10,754 nucleotides of DNA from Treponema sp. (lineage in GTDB: Bacteria > Spirochaetota > Spirochaetia > Treponematales > Breznakiellaceae). The position numbers and the translations under genes are program-made. This document shows, piece by piece, positions 1-6,534 of this stretch. Location: assembly GCA_031283505.1 (NCBI GenBank), contig JAITBO010000242.1, forward strand, positions 1 to 10,754. Reading direction: 5' to 3'. Every line of letters begins with the position of its first letter. Positions within the stretch are counted from its first letter, which is position 1. The notes beneath the pieces are model-generated. The model saw only the letters and a list, made by a program, of their open reading frames with translations, ran no database searches and was not told the DNA's origin.

Positions 1-90
1 CGGGGATATTCTGATACCGTAGAGACAAGAAAGCCGCCTTTTCGGGCCACAGTTGGTTATGAGAAAGGAAAAAAATCAGGAAAAGAATAA
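1..90 (+). CDS. Possible C-terminal tail of a gene cut by the left edge
   Basis: Frame 1 is open from the first base to a TAA at 88-90, giving 29 residues that end in a very basic, hydrophilic tail (GYEKGKKSGKE). The sequence is moderately GC-rich up to about position 60 and becomes AT-rich afterwards, as expected at a gene end. No family can be recognised from so short a piece. One minus-strand frame is also open over about the same stretch, so strand and coding status are uncertain. No terminator is seen after the stop. Confidence 0.25.
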   Translation, partial: RGYSDTVETRKPPFRATVGYEKGKKSGKE

Positions 91-536
91 CGTTAGAAAC
101 AACTATGTGTGTGTGGGGGGGCTTCTATATACTCTAAATGATGAATTATCACAAAAATAGCCCTCCGTATCTATAAATTATTAAGAACACGTTATCATGA
201 TTTTTTTTCGATGTCAATAGAAAAATTCCTCAGTGTCGTTAATAAGTGATAATTTCACCTTAATTCGTAGGTGGATCCATTCCCAGGAACCCGTTTTGTG
301 AGGCAGCAAGGTTGTTGATTACGTATATTTAAATTTGGGTTTAGCAACAGGGATTCAAAGTTTCAAATAACACCCCAATTTGGAAAAATATGTAACCTGA
401 GTTCGCTGAGGGAAGGAAATATAGCCAAAATCGGAGAAAAGCCCTATGAAAACCCGACTTTTGGCTACTGATTCTGCTTTTTGAAGAATTTTTACCCGAC
501 ATTGAACCTGTGTTATGTATCAAAAAGTAGACAATA
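91..536. other. AT-rich intergenic stretch with no supported gene
   Basis: No open frame here has a convincing start, ribosome-binding site or family resemblance. It contains a simple-sequence tract (five TG units running into seven G at 106-121). A 78-codon minus-strand frame (577 down to 341) is open, but its first codons are simply the translation of the palindromic repeat at 537-594, so I treat it as non-coding. Otherwise nothing is recognised. Confidence 0.5.
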
Positions 537-594
537 GAGTCTGTCCCAAAACCAACTGACTCTGCGTTAACACGCACGGTTTTGGAACAGACTC
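537..594 (+). repeat. Palindromic dispersed repeat, copy 1 (upstream of tat)
   Basis: A 16-base arm, gagtctgtcccaaaac (537-552), pairs with gttttggaacagactc (579-594) with a single mismatch. Inside it is a second small hairpin, TGCGT (563-567) with ACGCA (572-576). The spacer also carries AACTGACT (554-561), close to AATTGACT in copy 2. The two-storey structure and sequence match the element at 2163-2221 in the same orientation, so this is a true repeat family and not a one-off hairpin. It is probably a REP- or MITE-like non-coding element; a terminator role is less likely because no T-run follows. Confidence 0.8.
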
Positions 595-751
595 AATAAT
601 CAGGATAAAACTGATCAACTCGTTATTTCCAGGTTTGTATGAAAAATTTCTAAACTTTGAATTTCTGGTTTAGTAATGCGCCGCCCGGATAAGATTTAAC
701 ATGAGGCAATACGGCATATAGCTTTTTTTTAAAAGGCCGGGTATACTTATT

Positions 752-757
752 TATAAT
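752..757 (+). promoter_or_regulatory. Candidate -10 box for the tat operon
   Basis: A perfect TATAAT lies 53 bases before the tatA start codon. The only -35-like hexamer at usable spacing is a weak TTTAAA at 728-733. The surrounding 595-810 leader is AT-rich and contains nothing else recognised. This is a guess from motif and position only. Confidence 0.3.
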
Positions 758-810
758 TGAGGCTGATGTATAGGGATGCTTCAATATATTATCATTCATG
801 GAGGCATATT

Positions 811-996
811 ATGTTAGGACATACCGAAATTCTGGTAATCGTTTTGGTCATTTTGGTTTTATTTGGAGCCGCCGCAATTCCCAAATTCGCCCGTTCGCTG
901 GGTCAGGCCAAGAAGGAATTTACCCAGGCCATGAAGGAGGGTGAAGAGGACGAAAAAAAAGATAGGGATGAAGATAAAACCAAAAAGAAGGCATAA
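811..996 (+). CDS. tatA: Sec-independent protein translocase subunit TatA
   Basis: A 61-residue TatA/E-family protein that would oligomerise in the inner membrane to form the passage for folded twin-arginine substrates. Residues 5-19 form a single short N-terminal membrane helix (EILVIVLVILVLFG) ending in the diagnostic Phe-Gly hinge (18-19). An amphipathic helix follows (PKFARSLGQAKKEF, about 24-37), then a highly charged Glu/Asp/Lys tail. The ATG at 811 is chosen over an in-frame upstream ATG at 757 because GGAGG (800-804) sits six bases before it and because the upstream extension would put non-TatA residues before the membrane helix. It is the first gene of a tatA-tatC-tatB cluster. Length and architecture are normal for TatA. 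Confidence 0.93.
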   Translation: MLGHTEILVIVLVILVLFGAAAIPKFARSLGQAKKEFTQAMKEGEEDEKKDRDEDKTKKKA

Positions 997-1077
997 GAAT
1001 TAAGCCTGGGGAAAGAGAATTCATTGAGGGGGTATAGAACAGAGGACATGAAGTCATCTAAAACCAGGGAAAAGAAT

Positions 1078-1794
1078 ATGCCTATTATTGAACATATTCG
1101 AGAACTGCGTAATATGATAATCGTCTCTTTCATAGCCTATGCTGGTGCTTGTATAGTATGTTTTTTGTTTTCGTCGAAAATAATATCTATATTTACCAAT
1201 CAATTTAATGAGATAGTTAGCGTGATAGACAGAAACATGGTAGTCAGTTCCATAGCGGAGGGTTTTATGACCCAGCTTAAAATGACGGTCATTGCAGCGC
1301 TGATCATTACTTTGCCGGTACATATTTTTGGCATTGTCAAATTCGTTTTTCCGGGGCTTACGCTTCGGGAACGGCGTATCGTCATGGCTTTCCTCAGTTT
1401 CAGCCTCATTTTGATTGTTCTGGGGTGCTATCTTGCCTATTTTAAGATTGTTCCCCTTACGGTACAATTTTTGACGAATCCCCGCTTTTTGCCCCAAAGC
1501 GTAGGTGTTCTCCTCAACTACCAGACCAATGTCTTTTATATCCTTACGTTTATGTTATGGTCGGTATTGGCCCTTCAGATGCCCTTGCTCATGGAAATCC
1601 TGCTTGCTTTGAATATACTTCAGCGTAGGCAGGTATTCAGGGCGTCAAGGTACATTATTGTATTTATTTTCGTGATTTCGGCGATAATAACCCCCCCGGA
1701 TGTTATCAGCCAGATAGGGATCGCCCTGCCCCTCATCTTCTTTTACTTTCTGGCTCTTCTGATCGCCAAAATATTTAAATTTGGGGAACATTGA
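1078..1794 (+). CDS. tatC: Twin-arginine translocase subunit TatC
   Basis: The multi-spanning membrane protein that recognises the twin-arginine signal peptide. From the ATG at 1078 it has 238 residues and about six hydrophobic segments. Family signatures are the N-terminal EHIRELR (5-11), the periplasmic/loop motif FVFPGLTLRERR (89-100, with the conserved Glu98) and TPPD (205-208) before the last two helices. The Glu usually seen in a transmembrane position (FEVP in E. coli) is Gln here (LQMP, 166-169), which I believe is a common variant. Start choice is uncertain. ATG 1078 has AGGGA seven bases upstream and gives an Aquifex-like short N-terminus. In-frame ATG 1048 and TTG 1024 would add 10 or 18 residues. 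The stop overlaps the next start by one base. Confidence 0.93.
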   Translation: MPIIEHIRELRNMIIVSFIAYAGACIVCFLFSSKIISIFTNQFNEIVSVIDRNMVVSSIAEGFMTQLKMTVIAALIITLPVHIFGIVKFVFPGLTLRERRIVMAFLSFSLILIVLGCYLAYFKIVPLTVQFLTNPRFLPQSVGVLLNYQTNVFYILTFMLWSVLALQMPLLMEILLALNILQRRQVFRASRYIIVFIFVISAIITPPDVISQIGIALPLIFFYFLALLIAKIFKFGEH

Positions 1795-2102
1795 TGTTTG
1801 GTATCGGATTTTCGGAAATAGTCCTCGTCGGACTTATATTTATTATTTTTATTAAACCTGAAGATCTGCCAAAATTTTTCCGTACCCTTGGAAGGCTTTA
1901 CGGGAAATTTAAAAAGTCATACGATGAGGTAATAGCTATTAAAAACAAAATATTGAAAGAGATAAACGAAACAGCGGCGCTGGCGGAAAAGGTGGTAACG
2001 CTGGATGAAAACCCGCCATCGCTTCCTCCCAAAAAAGAAAGCCCGGCGATCCCGGCAGGAAATAAAGCTAAAGCGGAATCTTCCGCAGATTCAGAAAATT
2101 AG
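1794..2102 (+). CDS. tatB: TatB-like translocase subunit (TatA/B family)
   Basis: A 102-residue TatA/B-family protein. Its N-terminus (MFGIGFSEIVLVG) aligns residue for residue with E. coli TatB (MFDIGFSELLLV), including Glu8, Pro22 and the LP pair at 25-26. These features separate TatB from TatA, whose hinge is Phe-Gly. The hinge Gly21 of E. coli TatB is Lys here. One membrane helix (about 6-20), an amphipathic region (23-60) and a Pro/Ala/Lys-rich tail follow. TatB would partner TatC in the substrate-receptor complex. The ATG at 1794 shares its A with the tatC stop (TGATG), so the two are probably translationally coupled; GGGGAA lies shortly upstream. A second TatA with a partial TatB role is the alternative. 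Confidence 0.8.
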   Translation: MFGIGFSEIVLVGLIFIIFIKPEDLPKFFRTLGRLYGKFKKSYDEVIAIKNKILKEINETAALAEKVVTLDENPPSLPPKKESPAIPAGNKAKAESSADSEN

Positions 2103-2162
2103 TTTCCTATCCGATAGTTTGCCTTTATGCAATAGGGGCTGTGAACGATTACATTGATAATG

Positions 2163-2221
2163 GAGCCTGTTCCAAAACTAATTGACTGTGCGCTAAACGC
2201 GCACGGTTTTGGAACAGGCTC
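2163..2221 (+). repeat. Palindromic dispersed repeat, copy 2 (downstream of tat)
   Basis: A perfect 16-base inverted repeat, gagcctgttccaaaac (2163-2178) with gttttggaacaggctc (2206-2221), enclosing a perfect 6-bp inner hairpin GTGCGC/GCGCAC (2188-2193 and 2199-2204). It has the same layout, orientation and most of the sequence of the element at 537-594, with complementary C/T changes in both arms at one position, which preserves pairing. It begins 60 bases after the tatB stop. It could contribute to transcript ending or 3'-end protection, but no T-run follows. Confidence 0.85.
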
Positions 2222-2222
2222 T

Positions 2223-2253
2223 TGGAAAACCCGGTCAAAAACCCGGTTTTCCA
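2223..2253 (+). repeat. Small hairpin between repeat copies
   Basis: TGGAAAACC (2223-2231) pairs with GGTTTTCCA (2245-2253); after one mismatch a further GG/CC pair is possible inside. It sits directly between copy 2 and the shortened copy 3 of the TGTTCCAAAAC family but does not share their sequence. It may be part of a composite element. The function is unknown. Confidence 0.5.
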
Positions 2254-2268
2254 GTAAATCCAAGGAAA

Positions 2269-2297
2269 CTGTTCCAAAAACTGAAGTTTTGGAACAG
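2269..2297 (+). repeat. Shortened copy 3 of the TGTTCCAAAAC repeat
   Basis: An 11-bp perfect inverted repeat, ctgttccaaaa (2269-2279) with ttttggaacag (2287-2297), around a 7-base loop. It keeps the outer core of copies 1 and 2 but lacks their inner hairpin, so it looks like a deleted or decayed copy. It lies between the convergent tatB and response-regulator genes. Read on the minus strand it is followed by TTTCC, so a weak terminator role for the pump operon is possible, but no proper U-tract exists. Confidence 0.65.
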
Positions 2298-2349
2298 CCT
2301 CAATGTACTATAATATTTCCAACCGGTGTTATATTGTGACTATTACAGT

Positions 2350-3750
2350 TTATAGAATGTCCATGCCGGTTCTTCCGTCCTGTTCCAGGCCATAGGTTTT
2401 TATCTTGTTGATGATAGTTTTTCTGCTTATCTTTAATTCCTCCGCCGCCCTGGTACGGTTCCCTTTGTGGCGGACCAGGGCATCCCTGATGGCCCGTTCT
2501 TCCAGCTCTTCCAAGGAAGCAACGCTTCCAGAAGCAGTGCTTCTGGTCTCCCCGCGTTCACCGTAGTCCTCGTCCTCCATTCCCCAGCCGTCAGCTCCGG
2601 CGTCCCGGCGGATGTCAATGTCGCCGGAACATATCTCCTTTCCCCCTCCGTAAATAAGCGCTCGTTCCAGGATATTTTCCAGTTCCCTTATGTTTCCGGG
2701 AAAGGAATAGGCCAGCAGTTTTTCTATCGCTTTTTGGGAAATGGCCGGAACGGGGCGGCTCATGCGGACACTGAGTTTACGCAGCAGATATTCTGTCAAA
2801 AGGAGGATGTCTTCCCTGCGCGCCCGGAGAGGTGGAAGGGCAAGGCGGAAGACATTGATCCGGTAGTAGAGGTCCTCCCTGAAGCGGCCGTCCCTGACCA
2901 GGGCTTCTATGTCCCGGTTGGTGGCGGAAACAATGCGCGCCCCAACCGGGATGTCGGCGGAACTTCCAAGACGGCGTATCTTCCGTTCCTGGAGGACCCG
3001 CAGGAGCTTAACCTGAAGTGGAGGAGGCATCTCCCCTACTTCGTCCAAAAAGATGACGCCCCGGCCCGCCAGTTCAAAGAGGCCCTGCTTCCGGGCGGCG
3101 GCGCCGGTAAAGGCCCCCTTCTCGTGGCCGAAGAGTTCGCTTTCCATAAGGCCCTCGTGTATGCCGCCTATGTTCACCGCGACAAAAGGTTCCGATGCCT
3201 GGGGACTCCGGCGGTGTATCTCCCTGGCCGCTACTTCCTTGCCCGTACCGCTTTCCCCGGTGATAAGAACCGTCACGTCAGAAGCAGCGATTCTGTCGAT
3301 CCGGGCGGAGACGCGGCGCATCGCCTCCGTTTTTCCTATAAGACCGCCGGGACCGGTGATCCGCTTTTCCGCCGCAAGAAGGTTTTCCCGCCTTTTGTCG
3401 TCCACAAGCTGCCTGAGCCTGACGAGCAATTCCGCAGGATCGAAGGGTTTGACAAGATAATCCCTGGCCCCGGCTTTCAGAGCCTCCACCGCGTCGGGGA
3501 TCTGACCATGGGCGGAGATCATGACAACCGGAACGGGTATACCCCGGTCCCGTATCCACGAGAGAACCTCCTGACCGCTCATCCCCGGAAGCTTCAGATC
3601 CAGGATTACCGCATCAAAGGATTCCTGCTCAAGAAGACGGACCGCTTCTTCTCCGGTTTCGGCGCACAAAGAATCTATCTCTTCCAGGCCCAGGTATTTT
3701 TTCAGGGATTCCCGTATGTTCCGTTCGTCATCGACAATTAATATCAACAT
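2350..3750 (-). CDS. NtrC-family sigma54-dependent response regulator
   Basis: A 466-residue transcriptional activator with the classic three domains. The receiver (1-120) has Asp7/Asp8, phospho-acceptor Asp51 (VILDLKLPG), Ser79 and Lys101 (VKPF). The AAA+ sigma54-interaction domain (about 135-375) has Walker A GESGTGKE (165-172), the complete GAFTGA loop (212-217) and Walker B VIFLDEVGEM (232-241). A C-terminal Fis-type helix-turn-helix (about 413-455) ends in NRTRAAEELKISRKTI. It should bind DNA upstream of sigma54 promoters and drive open-complex formation with ATP when phosphorylated. ATG 3750 is preferred over GTG 3768: GGGGAG lies seven bases upstream and the receiver starts at once (MLILIVDDE). 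The start is two bases past the kinase stop, so the pair is co-transcribed. Likely targets are the sigma54 promoters at the head of its own operon. Confidence 0.95.
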   Translation of the reverse strand: MLILIVDDERNIRESLKKYLGLEEIDSLCAETGEEAVRLLEQESFDAVILDLKLPGMSGQEVLSWIRDRGIPVPVVMISAHGQIPDAVEALKAGARDYLVKPFDPAELLVRLRQLVDDKRRENLLAAEKRITGPGGLIGKTEAMRRVSARIDRIAASDVTVLITGESGTGKEVAAREIHRRSPQASEPFVAVNIGGIHEGLMESELFGHEKGAFTGAAARKQGLFELAGRGVIFLDEVGEMPPPLQVKLLRVLQERKIRRLGSSADIPVGARIVSATNRDIEALVRDGRFREDLYYRINVFRLALPPLRARREDILLLTEYLLRKLSVRMSRPVPAISQKAIEKLLAYSFPGNIRELENILERALIYGGGKEICSGDIDIRRDAGADGWGMEDEDYGERGETRSTASGSVASLEELEERAIRDALVRHKGNRTRAAEELKISRKTIINKIKTYGLEQDGRTGMDIL

Positions 3751-3752
3751 AT

Positions 3753-5177
3753 TTACTCCCCCTTGCACTCGGGCAGGGTGATCCTTACAACAGCGCCGCC
3801 GCCTTCCCGGTTCTCCAAAACGATGGTTCCTCCGGCAGCCTCTATGAACCGCCTGCTTATACTGAGGCCTATGCCGGTTCCGGTACTTTTACTGGTGAAG
3901 AAAGGATCAAATATCCTTTCCAGGTCTCCCGGCGCTATTCCCCTGCCCCGGTCGGCAATACTGATTACCAGATGTCCGGGAAAACGGCCGCTGATCCGCA
4001 TTATGGACGCCTCAATTTTCCCTTCCGGGCCGCCGCTTTCCAGGGCGTTGCGGATCAGGTTTTCAAAGACAGAACGGGCCCGTTCGCCGTCCATCAGGAT
4101 CATTCCGTCCCAAACCGAATCTTCGTCGACAATATCCCTGCCGCAGAGCCGGCGGGAAGTTTCACGGAGAACAATATAACTGTTCACAAGCGCGGGATTT
4201 CCCGCAGCGTCCCGGAGAAAATCGTTCACCCGGTAAGTCAGGGCGGAAAGGCGGTCCACCTCGCCGTCGATGACCGCCAGCTCCTCACACCCTGTTCCGG
4301 CGAAGAGTTTCCGCAGTATTCCTGTCTGAAGCCTGATGGAAAGAAGGGGGTTTTTGATTTCATGGGCCAGGGTGCCTGCGGCTGTTCCCAGAACCACCAG
4401 GTTTTTCTGGGATTCTATCCGCTCCCGGTACTCCCTGTTCTTGAGGTAAAGCCGCCTGACAAAGAACACCAAAATCAGGAGGGCCAGTTCGCAGAGAGGG
4501 AAAAAAACCGCCGTTAATGTCCGGGTGCGCCAATAGGCGGGATGGGCAACATCAATGTAGAGGTACTTGCTTCGGCCCAGGGTGGAGAAGAAGGTATATG
4601 CAGGCGTAACTTCTCCGGACTGTACCGGACTTGCGGGAGGGATGCCGGGCGGCGGATCGGACGGGAACCCAGCCGCCTCCGGCGGCGTCTCGCCTGATTC
4701 CTTTGAATCCCGGGGACGTACCGGCCGTTCATGATGCCGCCGCCTGTCCCCCTGACCGGCCACAGGAGGAGGAGGCATACCTTCGGGCCTTGTCCGGAGT
4801 ATGAACTTGACCCGGCTTCCCTGCTTGTCGGGAATAGCGTAGCGCCCGGGTCCGGCCTCCCGGCGGTTTTTCAAGAGTTCCTCATCAAGAACCGATGGAA
4901 CCTCACCCCACTCGTAGACCGGCTTCAGATCTTCCCCAAATACACCGAAACCGGCGATTCGGTTCCTAAGCAGCGGAGAAGATTCGATAGCAGAACCGAA
5001 ATCCGTATAGTCCCGCAGGCTGGTAAAAAGAACGCTGAAAAGCCGCTCGTTGTCATTGTCCCGCACGAGCCGCGCCCGGTCCCTCATCCCCAGGAGGATA
5101 AACACCGTCAAAGCCGAAAGGAGAAGCCAGCTTAACAATGCGGCGATCCAGGAACCTGTCTTTAATGGCGACTTCAT
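3753..5177 (-). CDS. Membrane sensor histidine kinase
   Basis: A 474-residue sensor kinase and probable partner of the NtrC-type regulator two bases downstream. It has one membrane helix at about 10-30, an extracytoplasmic sensor of about 190 residues, a second helix at about 220-241, then HisKA with the phospho-acceptor His272 (LAHEIKNPL) and HATPase_c with an N-box (NLIRNALE, 373-380), G1 (DRGRGIAP, 409-416), F-box (FDPFF) and G2 (GTGIGL, 433-438). No HAMP or PAS domain is evident between the second helix and the H-box. The sensor carries a Pro/Arg/His-rich stretch (about 131-188, including RRRHHERPVRPR) of no recognised family. The open frame extends upstream into tolC but reads as shadow sequence. 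ATG 5177 gives a normal basic residue-then-helix start; 5189 and 5192 are in-frame alternatives and none has a strong ribosome-binding site, so coupling to tolC translation is likely. Confidence 0.92.
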   Translation of the reverse strand: MKSPLKTGSWIAALLSWLLLSALTVFILLGMRDRARLVRDNDNERLFSVLFTSLRDYTDFGSAIESSPLLRNRIAGFGVFGEDLKPVYEWGEVPSVLDEELLKNRREAGPGRYAIPDKQGSRVKFILRTRPEGMPPPPVAGQGDRRRHHERPVRPRDSKESGETPPEAAGFPSDPPPGIPPASPVQSGEVTPAYTFFSTLGRSKYLYIDVAHPAYWRTRTLTAVFFPLCELALLILVFFVRRLYLKNREYRERIESQKNLVVLGTAAGTLAHEIKNPLLSIRLQTGILRKLFAGTGCEELAVIDGEVDRLSALTYRVNDFLRDAAGNPALVNSYIVLRETSRRLCGRDIVDEDSVWDGMILMDGERARSVFENLIRNALESGGPEGKIEASIMRISGRFPGHLVISIADRGRGIAPGDLERIFDPFFTSKSTGTGIGLSISRRFIEAAGGTIVLENREGGGAVVRITLPECKGE

Positions 5178-5205
5178 CAAAATACCCATCATTATAATAA
5201 CACTT

Positions 5206-6516
5206 TTACCAGGATAAAAGCGAGGCGCGCAGATCTTCATCGGAAGAAAAACTGCCGAGGCTCCGGATTTTGGAAAGCCCCGCCAGAAAACCGTACCGGG
5301 CCTTGATGTACTGGGTACGGTTTGAACCCGCCAGGGCTGCGGCGTCCGATAGTTCCGCAACCGAAGCGCGGGACAGACGGTACTGCTCCAGGACCTGTTC
5401 GTAATGCCGGCGGGCATATTCATCCGCCCGGCGGGAAGACAGCGCCGACATGGCCTGGGTAACCAAATCCAGAACGGAAGTTTGTATCTCCAGGTCCAGG
5501 GAAACTTCGGCGTTCTGTTTTTCAAGAACGGCCTCGACGCGGGCGATCTCTTTTTTATCGACATTGGCCCTGGTTACCCAGAAATCAAGGGGAATGGAGG
5601 CGCTGAGGGAAAGCCGTCCCGAAGGAACATCAAATCCATTCAGGAGGGAATAGTTGAGCCCTCCTGAAACGCCGGCGCTGAGGCTGGGGAGATAGTCCCG
5701 TTTTGCCAGGGATACTGCCTGTTCCGCCCGGCTGCCCGTGAGGGCTGCCTTTACAAGCGCAGGATTGTTGACCGTCACGGTTTCCCGGAACCGCTCCAGG
5801 AAAGCCGCCGCCCTTTCTTCCGAAAGCCCCGCCAATTTTTGTATAATTTCCTCCCATGTTTCAAAGTCAACTTCCTCGGCGTCCGAAAGTTCCGCCAGCC
5901 CTGTAAGGTTTTTCAGCGTAACCTTGCCTATGGTAACATCCCGCCGGGCCTGGTTCAGCGCGGTTTCCCTGGCTTCTTTTTCAGCCAGGGCTTGAAGGTA
6001 ATCGCCGTAACCAATCATCCCGCTTTCCAGACGTATTTCCGCCATGGACAGGGCAAAGACGGCGGCCTCCAGGGTGGTTTCAGAGGCATCCAGAGCCGCC
6101 TCCGCTTCCAGCAATCCATAGTAGGCCGCATCCGCCGCGTCAAGAACGGCGAAATATTCCTCCAGGGCTTCCTGGCGGGTGATTCCGGCAGTCATGCTGT
6201 TGATGGATTTGAGGAGGGCGTTCTTGCCTCCGTTGTAAATCTGCTGGGTCACGCCGAAATTTGCCCCTGCGCCGAAACTATCCCGCAGGGATACTTCCCC
6301 CAGGATATTCGCCGACGCCGAAGCTCCCAGGGACAGGAAAGGCAACATACTGTACTTCTGGATTTTTTCGTCCAGTTGGGCGCTCTCAACGGCCAGGTTA
6401 TACCGGGCCAGACTGCGGGAATTCGCCAGAGCCAGGCTGCGGGCCGTTTCCAAATCAAGACCAAAGACCGGTACTGCCGCCAATACCGCTGTCACCAGTA
6501 AAACTGCTGTTTTCAT
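5206..6516 (-). CDS. TolC-family outer-membrane efflux protein
   Basis: A 436-residue protein expected to trimerise into the outer-membrane and periplasmic exit duct of the pump. A signal peptide is clear (MKTAVLLVTAVLAAVPVFG, 1-19) with no lipobox Cys. The mature part shows the two-fold repeat of outer-membrane efflux proteins: alternating strand segments (FLSLGASASA; LPSLSAGVSGGL) and long Ala/Glu-rich helices, ending in the typical YRLSRASVAELSDA and TQYIKARYGFLAGL stretches. ATG 6516 is chosen because GGAGG lies six bases upstream; an in-frame TTG two codons earlier lacks that spacing. It is 18 bases after the permease stop and 28 bases before the kinase start. The length is normal for the family. 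The substrate is unknown. Confidence 0.93.
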   Translation of the reverse strand: MKTAVLLVTAVLAAVPVFGLDLETARSLALANSRSLARYNLAVESAQLDEKIQKYSMLPFLSLGASASANILGEVSLRDSFGAGANFGVTQQIYNGGKNALLKSINSMTAGITRQEALEEYFAVLDAADAAYYGLLEAEAALDASETTLEAAVFALSMAEIRLESGMIGYGDYLQALAEKEARETALNQARRDVTIGKVTLKNLTGLAELSDAEEVDFETWEEIIQKLAGLSEERAAAFLERFRETVTVNNPALVKAALTGSRAEQAVSLAKRDYLPSLSAGVSGGLNYSLLNGFDVPSGRLSLSASIPLDFWVTRANVDKKEIARVEAVLEKQNAEVSLDLEIQTSVLDLVTQAMSALSSRRADEYARRHYEQVLEQYRLSRASVAELSDAAALAGSNRTQYIKARYGFLAGLSKIRSLGSFSSDEDLRASLLSW

Positions 6517-6534
6517 ATACAACCTCCCCTCCGA

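Noticed and set aside
106..121. TG-repeat running into seven G as a phase-variation tract
   Set aside because: No gene or promoter lies close enough for slippage to act on, so it is noted only as a simple repeat.
341..577. A 78-codon minus-strand frame in the left intergenic region
   Set aside because: Its start lies inside the palindromic repeat, it lacks a ribosome-binding site, and it shows no family features.
2154..2339. A 61-codon plus-strand frame after tatB
   Set aside because: It is a translation of the hairpin repeats and gives no coherent protein.
2467..3741. A 424-codon open frame on the plus strand opposite the response regulator
   Set aside because: It lies exactly antisense to a regulator with all its catalytic motifs and has no recognisable domain. 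Long antisense frames are common opposite GC-rich genes.
5178..5564. N-terminal extension of the histidine kinase frame into tolC
   Set aside because: The added residues are low-quality Arg/Pro/Trp-rich shadow sequence of tolC, and the real protein starts with a basic N-terminus and membrane helix at 5177 or a few codons earlier.
5839..6501. A 220-codon plus-strand frame opposite tolC
   Set aside because: Antisense to a well-supported TolC-family gene, with no signal, domain or ribosome-binding site of its own.
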